Assembly (NCBI GenBank): GCA_964507325.1
Contig: CAZDQL010000079.1
Span: forward strand, 1 to 29,799
Source of the DNA: CAZDQL01 sp964507325
GTDB lineage: Bacteria > Planctomycetota > UBA1135 > GCA-002686595
Length of the DNA: 29,799 bases
Direction: 5' to 3'
Position 1 is the first letter of the stretch; each line of letters starts with the position of its first letter. Below the pieces are notes generated by a model. It ran no database searches, was not told the origin of the DNA, and was given only the letters and a program-made list of their open reading frames with translations. The position numbers were made by a program, and so were the translations under genes. Below are positions 1 to 9,700 of this stretch, piece by piece.

Positions 1-46
1 GGAAGAGACTCTCACTCATGACAGCGCGCCGGCTTGACTGGCGCTT

Positions 47-2611
47 TCATTGGAACGTCACCGACACCCCGTCGGTGAAATTCGAGGTGGAGGTCGGGTT
101 CTGATCCCGGAACCAGAGCTGGAAGCTCCACGTCTCCCCCGGCTGGACCGCCACCGGCGGCGCAGCGGGGATGTCGAGCAGATCGACCTCGAACCTCATC
201 GTCCCGTTCGCTCCCGAGCTCTGGAGCGAGCTCACGAAGCGCGCGATCGACCCTCCGAGGCAGAGGTTGCCCTGACTGCCCCCGGGGCCGGCGATGAAGC
301 CCTGGGTCTGGCTCGCCAGGAAGTAGCCGTACTGCTGGGTCGGCAGATCGAGGCCGTAGAGGGTCAGTCGGTCGTCGGCGACCACTTCGCTGCCGGAGGC
401 GCGGATCTCGGCCGGCAACCCGTTCGAGTTGGGCACCGCCGGCCCGCAGTAGTTGACGCCCAGGCCCTCCGTCAGGTTCTCGTACCAGGCCACCGTGTCG
501 TCGAAGACCGACGCCGAGAGCAGGTCCACGTCCCCATCCCCGTCCAGGTCCGCCGCGGCGATGCCGTAGGGGAAGCTCGCCTGGTCGCTGATCCAGGAGG
601 GGTTGCCGAAGCTGCCGCCCACGTTCCGGGTCCACTGCACCGTGTCGCCCCCGGAGCCGTTCTTGCCCCCGTTGGCCGTGTCCAGGATCCCGTCGCCGTC
701 CAGGTCCGCGGCCACCACGTCGCCGCCGTAGTGCCCCGCGTTCTGCTTGGGGCCGAAGCTCCCTCCACCGAGGTTGCGGTTCCAGATCGCCTGGTTGTAG
801 CCGCAGGAGAGCACGTCGAGCAGCCCATCTCCGTCCAGGTCGACGGCGCGCACGTGGCGGGCCTCGTCCAGGTCGGCGAGCTTCTGTGCGGCGCCGAAGC
901 TGCCGCCGCCCAGGTTCTCGTACCACTCGACCTCCTCCACCGTCCAGAGAGCCGTCATCACGTCGGCGTCGCCGTCCCCGTCGAGGTCGGCGGCGTCCGC
1001 GTCGAGCACCCCCCAGGCGGTGCCGGTGACCAACTGCGCTGAGCCGAAGGAGCCGCCGCCGGTGTTCTCGAACCAGACGACCCTGCTGAGATCGTCCGCC
1101 GACACCAGGAGGTCCGCGTCCCCGTCCCCGTCGATGTCCCGCGCCCGGGCGCTGTGCGTGGCGAGCATGGCGGAGGAGACGACCTGCCGCGGGCCGAAGG
1201 CGCCCCCGCCCAGGTTCTCGAACCACGAGACCCTGTCGTCGGTGGCCGAGGCGCAGATCACGTCCGGATCGCCGTCGCCGTCCAGGTCGCCGGTGTCGAC
1301 GCACGCGGCCCCCTTCGCATTGGCGGTGAGCACCTGCTGGGGCCCGAATTCCCCGCCACCCAGGTTCTCGTGCCAGGCGATCTTGTCGTCCCCGGCGGAC
1401 GCCGTGAGGACGTCCCGATCGCCATCACCATCCAGGTCTCGCGCGACGACGTCGCGCGGCGAGTCGGTGAGCGATGCGGAGAGGGACTGCTGGGCTCCGA
1501 AGCTTCCCCCTCCGAGGTTCTCGAACCAGCCCACGGTGTCGTCGCTGATCGAGGCGCTGAGCGGGTCGGGATCGCCGTCGCCGTCGAGATCGGCGGCCAC
1601 GACGTTCTGGGCGACGGACACGGGCCCGAGCAGCACCACGGAGGCGAAGGCCCCTCCCCCCAGGTTCTCCACCCAGCCGATTTCCACCCCCCCCACCAGC
1701 ACGTCGTGGTCGCCGTCGCCGTCGAGGTCCTCGCTCCACACCGTGTCGCCCCAAGTCATGAAGGCCAGGTCGTCGATGGGTCCGAAGGCGCCGCCCCCCA
1801 GGTTCTCGTACCAAGCGAAGCGCCCCGACGCCCCGTCGCGGGAGGCGGAGAGCACGTCGAGATCCCCGTCCCCATCCAGGTCCGCGGCATGCACGTCCCG
1901 TGCCCTGTCGGCCTGGGCGGAGATCGTCTGCACTGCTCCGAAGGCCCCACCGCCCAGGTTCTGGAACCAAACCAGCCGGCCGTATTGGGCGTTGGAGGCC
2001 GCCAGCACGTCGAGGGCGCCGTCGCCGTTCAGGTCGGCGGTGGTGACGCTCTCCGCCCAGTACACGGTGGTGCCGAGCACCTGCGGCGGCCCGAAGTCGC
2101 CGCCCCCCAGGTTCTCGTACCAACCCACGGTGTGGTCCCCGCTGGAGGTGGCGAGCACGTCCGCGTCGCCGTCGCCGTCGAGGTCCGCGGCGTGGACGTC
2201 GGTGGCCCAGTCGACCTGCTTGTCGATCTTGCGTCGGCCACTGAAGTCTCCCCCGCCGCGGTTCTCGTACCAGGCGATCGTGTTGTCGAGGCCGGAGGAG
2301 CTGAGCACGTCCGGGTCCCCGTCACCATCCAAGTCGGCGGCGAACACCCCCGTGCAGTTGTCCGCCTCGGAGCAGATCACCCGCCTGAGGGAGAAGGACC
2401 CGCCCCCGAGGTTCTCGTACCAGGCCACCCGGTCGTCGAGGATCGACCCAGCCAGCACGTCGAGGTCCCCGTCTCCGTCGAGGTCCGCCGCTACGGCGTC
2501 GACGGCTCCGTCCGCCTGGGCGTCGGTGATCGGCCGCAGCTCGCTGAACTGGGCGGCGGCAGGGGTGGCAATGAGCAGAAGGGGAACGAGACGGCAGGTC
2601 GGCGTGAGCAT
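47..2611 (-). CDS. Secreted FG-GAP/VCBS repeat protein with planctomycete C-terminal module
   Basis: The protein has 854 aa. I chose the ATG at 2611 because AGGAG (2624-2620) lies 8 nt upstream; a GTG at 2620 would sit directly on that Shine-Dalgarno. A Sec signal peptide ending near ATPAAAQ is visible. It is followed by 14 repeats of about 46 residues, each with a calcium-loop-like DLDGDGDxDVL core and then WYENLGGGSFG. This is the FG-GAP/VCBS pattern, normally folding into beta-propeller blades outside the cell. The last ~130 residues begin NYCGPAVPNSNGLPAEI, contain LCLGGSIARF and end with PGETWSFQLWFRD and NFTDGVSV. I recognise that module as recurrent at the C-terminus of secreted planctomycete proteins; its function is unknown to me. 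The role is probably surface adhesion or binding (inference). The high repeat identity at DNA level could cause assembly collapse, so the repeat count is as given, not guaranteed. Confidence 0.9.
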   Translation of the reverse strand: MLTPTCRLVPLLLIATPAAAQFSELRPITDAQADGAVDAVAADLDGDGDLDVLAGSILDDRVAWYENLGGGSFSLRRVICSEADNCTGVFAADLDGDGDPDVLSSSGLDNTIAWYENRGGGDFSGRRKIDKQVDWATDVHAADLDGDGDADVLATSSGDHTVGWYENLGGGDFGPPQVLGTTVYWAESVTTADLNGDGALDVLAASNAQYGRLVWFQNLGGGAFGAVQTISAQADRARDVHAADLDGDGDLDVLSASRDGASGRFAWYENLGGGAFGPIDDLAFMTWGDTVWSEDLDGDGDHDVLVGGVEIGWVENLGGGAFASVVLLGPVSVAQNVVAADLDGDGDPDPLSASISDDTVGWFENLGGGSFGAQQSLSASLTDSPRDVVARDLDGDGDRDVLTASAGDDKIAWHENLGGGEFGPQQVLTANAKGAACVDTGDLDGDGDPDVICASATDDRVSWFENLGGGAFGPRQVVSSAMLATHSARARDIDGDGDADLLVSADDLSRVVWFENTGGGSFGSAQLVTGTAWGVLDADAADLDGDGDADVMTALWTVEEVEWYENLGGGSFGAAQKLADLDEARHVRAVDLDGDGLLDVLSCGYNQAIWNRNLGGGSFGPKQNAGHYGGDVVAADLDGDGILDTANGGKNGSGGDTVQWTRNVGGSFGNPSWISDQASFPYGIAAADLDGDGDVDLLSASVFDDTVAWYENLTEGLGVNYCGPAVPNSNGLPAEIRASGSEVVADDRLTLYGLDLPTQQYGYFLASQTQGFIAGPGGSQGNLCLGGSIARFVSSLQSSGANGTMRFEVDLLDIPAAPPVAVQPGETWSFQLWFRDQNPTSTSNFTDGVSVTFQ

Positions 2612-2653
2612 CGCAAGCACTCCTCTGGGGTGTCCGGCTTCGGGGAAGTACGC

Positions 2654-2659
2654 ACTATA
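2654..2659 (-). promoter_or_regulatory. Candidate -10 element of the FG-GAP gene
   Basis: The minus strand reads TATAGT here, 42 nt upstream of the ATG at 2611, a good match to a sigma-70 -10 box. No convincing -35 hexamer is seen at 16-18 nt spacing; the best candidate (ACTACA) is poor. It sits in the ~110 nt gap between the Calx-beta-like gene and the FG-GAP gene, which would allow independent transcription. Confidence 0.3.
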
Positions 2660-2722
2660 GCCCAGATCACCTATCGATGTAGTAGGGATTTCCGCAGGGT
2701 CCCCGCAGGCACCGATTCGAGG

Positions 2723-4441
2723 TTACGCGGTGACGGTGAAGACGTGCACCAGCACGTCGCCGGGCGCCTGGGCCGCCCCCCCGCGGGGCTCCCACCAGCG
2801 ACCCGGCTTGTGCCAGAACTGGGTCGGAGGGCCGGCGTAGGCGTTGTTCCCCGTCTCGAACCAGGGCCAGTAGGCGATCGTGCCGTAGCCGCGGCTCTGG
2901 GTGGCGCGGCGCCAGGCGACGGCGGTCCCGTCGCTGGACGAGGTCCACACCGGCCGCCAGATGAAGAGGCCCAGGTCGCCCGGCTCCTCGGTCACCCCCC
3001 CACCACGGCCGTTGCGATACACGGTCACCTCGTCGAGCTCGTGGACGAACCAGAAGGTGTTCACCACCTCACCCGTGGTCTTGGTCGGGCCCTCTCCGTC
3101 GAACACCTGCTGGGTAGCTCCGATGCTGGTGCCCGGGCCGAAGCCGTCCGCCTGCCACAGACCCCACGTCTCCCCCCCCAGCTGCCAGGTCTGGGTCGGT
3201 TCGCCATTCATGTCCGTGCCATCCGATTGCGTATCGATGGTCACGAAGTGGTTCACGTCCTTGCTGCGGTTGCGCAGGGTCACCCGGAAGAAGCGCGCGT
3301 TGCGCCAGGCGTCCGCCCCTGAGAAGCGCGCCAGCCGCAGGGCCCCTCGCACGTAGCGCCCGAGCGCCTTGAGCGCCTCCGGACCGCCACAGGCGTACTG
3401 GTCCTCGAAACCCTCGCGCACGTAGGCCACTCCATCGTCGGTGTTGTGGTACTCGGAGATCACGATCCCCTGGGGATGGGCACCGTCCGGCGCCAGGACC
3501 TCGGGCTGCTCGAGGATCTCGAGCCCGGTCTTGCCCTCGAGGAGGTCCTCGTCGGAGATGCCCCCGGTCAGGTGGATCGTCGGGGTCGACGGCCAGAGCT
3601 TGTTCTCGTCGAAGGGGCCGACGTCGAGGCTCCAATCGCCGGTGAAGTGGATCGAGTTCTCGTTCGCGTGCAGGACCTCGTGGCCGGCCACGCCGACCCC
3701 TACGGAGCTCTCGTGCTCGGTCGCGAACTCCAGCGTCTCGCCGGCGCCAGCGCCCGCGCCGATGGTGAAGTCGAGCTCCGCCTCCAGGTCCCCCGCCGGA
3801 ACTGTGAGCTCACCCGATGCGCACCCCGGCGCGATCGTGAAGTCGCTCGGGTCCAGCGTGCCCGAGATCGTGTAGTACACCTTGACGTCCTCGAGCGCCG
3901 GAGCCGAGAGCCGCGCTCGGACCGTGTGCTGCCCCGGGCCCCCGGAGGCGCCGGCGGCGTCCCAATCCACGGTCGGCGGCACGACGGACGGCCGCACGTA
4001 GAGCCTCAACTCCGCGCGCTTGGAGTCGACCTTCAGGCCGGTGGAACCCGCCTGGAGCAGGCGCAGCACGAGAAGCTTCTCCCGGTACCAGCGGCCAGCC
4101 TGGATCGGCATCACCCGCAGTTCGACCGACGTGCTCCCAGCCGGGACCTGGATGGGGGATTCGTCGAGCACGACCAGGTGCTCGGGACCGGCGCTGCCCC
4201 CGACGCTGAAGGCCAGGGTGCGATCGGTCGTGGGCCCCGCTTCGAGCTCGATGCGTACGCGCAGCTCCGTCTCCCCGGCGCTGCGCAGGAGGTAGGCCTC
4301 GCCTTCGTCCCGCGGCGCTTCCCCGTCGACCACGTTCCACTGCCGGTACTCCCCGGCGGGGTGGACGGCGAGGGGGGCGAAGAAGGTCTTCGGCAGGAGA
4401 TCGGGCGGGATCGGCTCTTCGGGATCGGTGCGTCGGTTCAT
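2723..4441 (-). CDS. Hypothetical protein with Calx-beta-like domains
   Basis: The product has 572 aa from the ATG at 4441 (weak GAGAG upstream) and no signal peptide or membrane segment. Residues ~50-130 and ~150-235 resemble Calx-beta-type immunoglobulin-like sandwiches: phrases such as VQVPAGSTSVELRVMPI and SDFTIAPGCASGELTVPAG resemble that family's pattern of adding a bonus strand set to an extracellular protein. The C-terminal ~300 residues are rich in Trp, Gly and Asn (for example WHKPGRWWEPRGG) and match no family I can name. The gene lies 48 nt downstream of the purine nucleoside phosphorylase gene and may be read through from it, but no functional link is evident. Lack of a signal peptide is odd for Calx-beta domains and suggests cytoplasmic location, a non-classical route, or a wrong start. 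Function unknown. Confidence 0.75.
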   Translation of the reverse strand: MNRRTDPEEPIPPDLLPKTFFAPLAVHPAGEYRQWNVVDGEAPRDEGEAYLLRSAGETELRVRIELEAGPTTDRTLAFSVGGSAGPEHLVVLDESPIQVPAGSTSVELRVMPIQAGRWYREKLLVLRLLQAGSTGLKVDSKRAELRLYVRPSVVPPTVDWDAAGASGGPGQHTVRARLSAPALEDVKVYYTISGTLDPSDFTIAPGCASGELTVPAGDLEAELDFTIGAGAGAGETLEFATEHESSVGVGVAGHEVLHANENSIHFTGDWSLDVGPFDENKLWPSTPTIHLTGGISDEDLLEGKTGLEILEQPEVLAPDGAHPQGIVISEYHNTDDGVAYVREGFEDQYACGGPEALKALGRYVRGALRLARFSGADAWRNARFFRVTLRNRSKDVNHFVTIDTQSDGTDMNGEPTQTWQLGGETWGLWQADGFGPGTSIGATQQVFDGEGPTKTTGEVVNTFWFVHELDEVTVYRNGRGGGVTEEPGDLGLFIWRPVWTSSSDGTAVAWRRATQSRGYGTIAYWPWFETGNNAYAGPPTQFWHKPGRWWEPRGGAAQAPGDVLVHVFTVTA

Positions 4442-4489
4442 GGGTCTCTCTCAGGTGATGGTAGCTCGCTGGGTGCAATCCGCCGCTCG

Positions 4490-5284
4490 TCAACCCGCCG
4501 TCACGCGCCGCACCGCCGCGCGCAGGAGCCGCACCAGGTCTCCCGCGATCTGCGCGCCGGCGGCGACCACCTCCTCGTGGGAGAGGGGCGTCAGCGAAAC
4601 CCCCGCGGCGTGATTCGAGAGGCACGAGATCGCCCCCACGCGCAGGCCCACCGCCCAGGCGGCGCTCGCCTCGGCGGCGGTGCTCATCCCCACCGCTCGG
4701 GCGCCGAGGCCGGCGAGCATCCGGATCTCCGCCGGCGTCTCGTAGGCGGGGCCGAGCAGCGCCGCGTAGACGCCGGCGTGCAGCTCGACTCCGACCTCGG
4801 AGGCGGCTGCGTCGAGGGCCTCCGCCAGCTCGGGGTCGTAGGGACAGCCGCGCCCCTGCTCGCCGCGGCGCAGCGGGGCGCGCCCCTGCAGGTTCAGGTG
4901 GTCGGTGATGCGCATCAGCCCCGGGACCGTCCAATCCGCGTCCAGACAGCCGGCGGCGTTGGTGAGCAGCAGGCTTCGGCAACCGAGGCGCGCGCAGGCG
5001 CGCACGCTGGCGGTCACCTCCGCCGGGGGACGTCCTTCGTAAAGGTGCACGCGCCCCTGCTGCACCAGGACGCGCGCACCGTCGAGCTCGCCCAGGACGA
5101 AGCGCCCCGCGTGGCCCGGCACCGTGCTCTGGGGCATGCCGTCGATCTCTTCGAAGCCCACCGAGCGCCCGCCCTCCAGCGCCTCGGCGAAGGCCCCCAG
5201 CCCGGAGCCGAGCACCACGGCGACCTCGAAGTCCTCGAGACCCGCCGCCTTCATCCCCGCTGCAAGCCGTTCCTCGAGCGGCAT
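4490..5284 (-). CDS. Purine nucleoside phosphorylase, trimeric class (PNP/MTAP family)
   Basis: This 264-aa cytoplasmic enzyme should cleave purine (deoxy)nucleosides with phosphate to free base and (deoxy)ribose-1-phosphate. The family's landmarks are in order: phosphate loop GSGLG (26-30), PGH (56-58), QGRVHLYEG (76-84), TNAAG (109-113), base-site GPAYET (178-183), MST (200-202), the purine-binding Asn in LSNHAAG (224) and a late His in SHEEV (236). Human PNP has Phe at the position of Tyr181, a conservative change. The ATG at 5284 shares its A with the TGA of the upstream transporter gene (TGATG), so the two are translationally coupled. The frame is open further upstream to 5614, but that portion is antisense-like low-complexity Arg/Gly sequence overlapping the transporter and is not coding. 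Known symbols for the class are punA or deoD-like pnp; I do not choose one. Confidence 0.93.
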   Translation of the reverse strand: MPLEERLAAGMKAAGLEDFEVAVVLGSGLGAFAEALEGGRSVGFEEIDGMPQSTVPGHAGRFVLGELDGARVLVQQGRVHLYEGRPPAEVTASVRACARLGCRSLLLTNAAGCLDADWTVPGLMRITDHLNLQGRAPLRRGEQGRGCPYDPELAEALDAAASEVGVELHAGVYAALLGPAYETPAEIRMLAGLGARAVGMSTAAEASAAWAVGLRVGAISCLSNHAAGVSLTPLSHEEVVAAGAQIAGDLVRLLRAAVRRVTAG

Positions 5285-6681
5285 CACAGGAAGGCCCCCG
5301 CGACGGTGGCGGTCATCCACGAGGCGAAGGCGCCCCCCAGCATCGCTCGCAGGGCCAGCTTGGAGATCTCCGGCTTGCGCTCGGGAGCCAGGGGGGAGAT
5401 GCCCCCGATCTGGATCCCGATCGAGGCGAAGTTGGCGAAGCCGCAGAGGGCGTAGGCGGCGATCTTCGCCGTGCGCGCGTTCTCGAAAACCGCCTGGCTG
5501 CCTGCTCCCGAGAGCATCTCGCCGCAGGCCATGAACTCGTTCACCGCCACCTTCGCACCGAGCAGAGCCCCGCCGAGCTGGCAGTCGCGCCAGCCGTCGA
5601 TCCCCACGACCCACTCGTAGGCCGGAATCGGCAGCATCGCCTTCAGGTCACCGAAGGCGATGAACTCGTTCACCGCCACCTTGGTGCCGAGCAGGGTCCC
5701 GAAGAGCTGGCAGTCGTGCCAGCCGTCGATCCCCATCATCCAGGCGACGGGGGCGAAGACCCAACCGAAGAGGCGGCCGAGGGAGAGCTCCCCCTCGAAG
5801 GCCGTGTGCAGCGCCAGCCACTCCCCGAGGGAGCCCAAGGGCCAGTTGACGAGCGCCACCAGCCCCATGAACGCGATCAGCATGGCGACCACGTTGAGCC
5901 ACAGCTTCAGACCGTCGCTGGTGCCGTTGGCCGCCGCCTCGATCACGTTGTCAGCACTGCGGTCGAGGCGTAGCTCGACCTTCGAGCCCGTGAGCGATTC
6001 CCCCGTCTCGGGGAGCATGATCTTGGCGATCAGGAAGGCCGCCGGCGCGGACAGCACCGAAGCCGTCAACAGGTGCGGCCCCACCTCACTGCCGAGGATG
6101 CCCATGTAGACCGCCAGCACGGACCCGGCGATGGTCGCGAAACCGCCGGTCATCAGCGCGTTGAGCTCCGAGCGTGTGAACCCCTTGATGTAGGGCTTGA
6201 CCACCAACGGCGCCTCGGTCTGCCCGACGAAGACGTTGGCCGCCATCGCCATCGACTCCGCGCCGCTGACCCCCATCAGGGCGGTCATCACCTTGGCCAG
6301 CCCGTAGATCAGGAGCTGCATCACCCCCAGGTGGTAGAGCACCCCCATCAGCGCGCTGAAGAAGATGATCACCGTCAGCCCCGTGCTCGCGAAGGCGAAG
6401 GCGTAACCCCAGCCCCCCTCGCCGAAGTTCTGCTCCGCCAGGTTGCCGAAGACCAGGCGCGCCCCGTCGGACTGCATCGAGATCAGCTTGGCGACGAAGT
6501 CGGCGATCGACCGGAAGAGGGCCACGCCGACCTCGGTCTTCAAGAGGAAGGCCGCCAGCGCGAGCTGCAGCCCCAGGCCCCAGATCACCACCCGCTTGGG
6601 GAAGCGCCGCCGGTGGCTCGACAGCAGCCAGGCGACGGCGCAGAAGAAAGCCAGTCCGAGGATGGCGCGCAGGATCGTCAT
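5284..6681 (-). CDS. Concentrative nucleoside transporter (CNT family) with internal duplication
   Basis: The 465-aa multi-pass inner-membrane protein belongs to the NupC/CNT family, which imports nucleosides with H+ or Na+. Visible hallmarks are the HP1 motif VGQTEAPL (152-159), the GFATIAGS segment (180-187), ALCGFANFASIGI (411-423, the HP2 region) and LAPER near the end. Typical CNTs are about 400-420 aa. The excess here is explained by an in-frame tandem copy: residues ~317-345 (GIDGWHDCQLFGTLLGTKVA, then NEF) are repeated at ~360-388 (GIDGWRDCQLGGALLGAKVA, then NEF), exactly 43 codons apart. The unit carries the conserved NEF glutamate involved in nucleoside binding, so it is present twice (E339, E382). 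It overlaps the PNP gene by TGATG, forming an uptake-and-cleavage pair. No Shine-Dalgarno is evident at the ATG at 6681. Confidence 0.93.
   Translation of the reverse strand: MTILRAILGLAFFCAVAWLLSSHRRRFPKRVVIWGLGLQLALAAFLLKTEVGVALFRSIADFVAKLISMQSDGARLVFGNLAEQNFGEGGWGYAFAFASTGLTVIIFFSALMGVLYHLGVMQLLIYGLAKVMTALMGVSGAESMAMAANVFVGQTEAPLVVKPYIKGFTRSELNALMTGGFATIAGSVLAVYMGILGSEVGPHLLTASVLSAPAAFLIAKIMLPETGESLTGSKVELRLDRSADNVIEAAANGTSDGLKLWLNVVAMLIAFMGLVALVNWPLGSLGEWLALHTAFEGELSLGRLFGWVFAPVAWMMGIDGWHDCQLFGTLLGTKVAVNEFIAFGDLKAMLPIPAYEWVVGIDGWRDCQLGGALLGAKVAVNEFMACGEMLSGAGSQAVFENARTAKIAAYALCGFANFASIGIQIGGISPLAPERKPEISKLALRAMLGGAFASWMTATVAGAFL
5531..5742 (-). repeat. Tandem in-frame duplication inside the CNT transporter gene
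   Basis: Two copies of a ~75-80 bp segment begin (on the plus strand) at 5531 and 5660 with the same ATGAACTCGTTCACCGCCAC, then run on with only scattered substitutions through the shared 'CCAGCCGTCGATCCCCA' stretch. The offset is 129 nt, i.e. 43 codons, so the reading frame is kept. The near identity at DNA level implies a fairly recent duplication or gene conversion between the copies. Confidence 0.85.
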
Positions 6682-6766
6682 GAGCGGGGGGGAGCGGGAT
6701 GGGGGGTGTCGGAGTGTAGCGATCCGACCCGTCGATGGGCGCTCCCCTCGCTCTCGCCCGCGCGTC

Positions 6767-9700
6767 TCAGGGCAGCCGCACCGTCACCCGCTCGCCCGCG
6801 GGGAGCTCGAGGGTGGTCAGGGTGGGCCAGCGGGAGAGGTCGGGCTCGGGTTGCAGGAGCTCGGTGGGACCCAGGCGGCACACGCGCAGGTGACCGGCGG
6901 GAACCTGGGGGAGCTCACAGCGGCGCGCCTCGTCGCCTCCGACCGGGATCAGGGCCCGTACACCGTCGCGCTCCCAGACCAGGAAGTGCAATCGCAGGGA
7001 AGCCGGTGATTCGTCGCCACCGGGCCAGGGTTCGGCGTTCTCGATCACGACCGTGCCCGTGGCGAGAGCGAGCGAGAAGTCGCGCTCGCCCTGCTCGAGT
7101 TCGATCGGCGCCATCAGGCGCGTGACCTCGCCCTCGTCACCGGGAGCGGCGAAGAGCAGGTCGTAGGCGCCCGGCTCACGCGAGCGCAGGCTGAACTCGC
7201 CGTCGGGGCCGAGGGTGGTCGAGGGGTGGTCTCCGACGACCCAGCGCGTCTCACCGAAGGGCAGGAGGGTCACCCTCCAGGGCCCGGGGACGCCGCCGTC
7301 GAGCCGCAGGGTTCCGTGCACGACACAGGGTTCCGCTCCGCCTCCGAGATCGAGGTCGTACCAGGTCGTCCGGCCTGCGCTCACCACGCAATCCCCCTCG
7401 ATCACGTGAGGGGACTTCCAGCTGTTGGTCGAGGTCTGACTGCGGGTGGGGTCGAGCTCCTCGTCGGTGACGCGCACCTCGTAGGCGCCGGGAGTCAGGC
7501 GCTCGAAGCGGAAGCGACCGTCCGCGCCCACGCGCATCGTCCGAGCGTGGGCGTCGCCGCGGTTGATCGCGACGATCGTGCCCGCGGGCTCGCTTTCCGC
7601 CGGGACGAGGACGAAACCCTCGATCGCGCCCCCCGGACCGAGCTCGACCTCGATCCCCTCCATCCCGACCTCGGGATCGATCCGGAAGGGGCCGAGCTCG
7701 GTGGCCGCGAAGCCGTCCGCCTCCGCCCGCAGGAGGAAGGTCCCCGCGCCACGGAGGGTCAAGTCGAAGCGCCCCTGCGCGTCACTCTCGCCTCGGGCGC
7801 GAGAGGAAGGGTCGACGCTGACGGCGAAGCCGTTGTGCTCGATGCGCTCGTCGGCGAGCTCGTAGAGCTCGACGGTCGCGCCGGCCACGGCCGCGCCCGA
7901 GGCCCGTACGACGCCGCGCACCCCCGGCAGGGATACGAGCGCGGTGCGCAGCTCGGCGGGCACTCCCTCGCCGTCGTAGGGACCGAGCACCGCGAATTCG
8001 TGGCCCTCCGCCAAGACCTCCACGACGAAGCGGGCGCGCGGCACGTTGAGCTCGAGGCCCTCCTCGGAGGGGATCTGCTCGGAGAGCCAGGCGTAGGTGT
8101 GGGAGTGATCGGGTGCGCGTACCGAGACGCTGAACGCGCGGAAGCGCTCGTCGGAGGAGGTGACGAAGAGTTGGGTGGTGATCGGCTCGGTGAGCCGCAG
8201 AACGATGTCGTGGGTCCCGGGTTCGACCCCTTCGAGCACGGCGTCCCCCCACCGGTTCCGGTCGTCGCTGGCGCGCAGGTCGTATTCAGAGCGGCGTCTG
8301 ACGTCGATCTCGAAACGTCCGTCCCGGTCGACGCTGGTCGAGCCTCCCCCCTTCGCCCCGGAGCTCCGGTAGGAGTAGTTGAGGTCGGCGTGGGGCACCG
8401 GGTCCCCCTCGGGGTCGAGGACGATCCCTGCGATCCACTCACGCGGATCGCGCCTCTCCAACGCGAGCTCGATCCCGAAGCTCTCCGCTCCGGCGCGCAC
8501 CTCGATCGGAGCGGACCAGGAGGCGAGCCAGCCGTCCCCTCCCGCGCAGAGTCGGGCGTAGCCCGCGGGTACTCCCGAGAGGGTGAACTCCCCTACCGCG
8601 TCGGTGTGGGTCGGGGGGAGCCCGCCCTCGCCGCCCCAGTCCTGCTCGGAGCGTCGTTCCTGCTCCACCGTGTGCCGGTCCGGAAGCCTGTCGGTGAGCT
8701 TGACCCACGCGCCTTCGATCGGTGACCCCGCCTCGTCGACGACGCGCCCCTGGATCGCGCCACCAGGGGCGAGGCGCACGTCGCCGAGGTGGACGTCCTC
8801 CCCGACGCGCCACATCGCGCGACGGAAGACGCTCGCGTGACCAGGCCGGGCGACGAGGAGCTCGAGGGCCTCGAGGTCGTCGAGCTGGAGCCTCGATTCG
8901 GCGACCGGCAGCAGCACGCGCCCGTCCGGCCCGCTGGTCGCGCTCGTCACGTGCGGACCCCAGCCGCGGCCGACGTGTCGAAGCTCGGCGTCGGCGAGGG
9001 GGGTACCCGACTCGTCGAGGATGCGGGCGAGCACGTGATTCGTGACCGTGTCGCTCTCCTCGATGGCGGGGTCATCCGCAGCCGCGCTCTCCGGCGTCTC
9101 GACCCTCACCGCCGTCCGCTCGTCCTCAACAGCGGGTGGCGCCAACGCCCGGAAGGAGACCTCCGCGGGCGCGGAGGGCACCACGTACTCGCTGGGACTC
9201 GGGCCGGAGAAGGGCCAGCCGGTGATGCCGGCGACCACGAGGAGGAGGAGGGCGACACAGCCCGCCGAGATCGTCAGTAGCTTCACGCCTAGGGCTCCTT
9301 GCAGGAGGGTGAGGGTCGTGGTGCCGGTCGGGGCGGAGGGCGCCAGCGGGGCGGACTCGCCCCCCCGGATCAGGGCGCCCAGGGCGGCGCACCACACGCG
9401 CCGATCCCCGTCGTGGTCGGCGTCCAGCCGATCCCGCAGCTCTTCGAGAGCGCGGCTCAACCGCCAGCGCACGGTCCCCGCGGGCACGCCGGTGCGGCGG
9501 CCGATCTCTGCGGAGGTGTGGCCCTCGTAGTAGCGCAAGAGCAGGGTGGAGCGGTACGGCTCCTCCAGCTCGGCCACGAGGGCGGTCAGGCGTCGTTGCG
9601 TGTCGAGCTTGGCCGCCACCTCCTCGGGGGAGGCCAGGGGAGTGGGCTCCCCGGCCTCGAGCTCCCGCTGCACGCGCCGCCCTTCGGAGCGGGCACGCTG

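Noticed and set aside
540..2500. CRISPR-like or tandem DNA repeat array
   Set aside because: The repeated units encode FG-GAP blades in frame (about 138 nt) and diverge at third positions; no spacers.
1020..3322. Two long plus-strand open frames (546 and 722 aa) opposite the FG-GAP gene
   Set aside because: They are reverse complements of the repeated FG-GAP codons, with repetitive Ser/Pro/Arg or Val/Gly-rich sequence and no recognisable domain; the real gene on the minus strand explains the openness.
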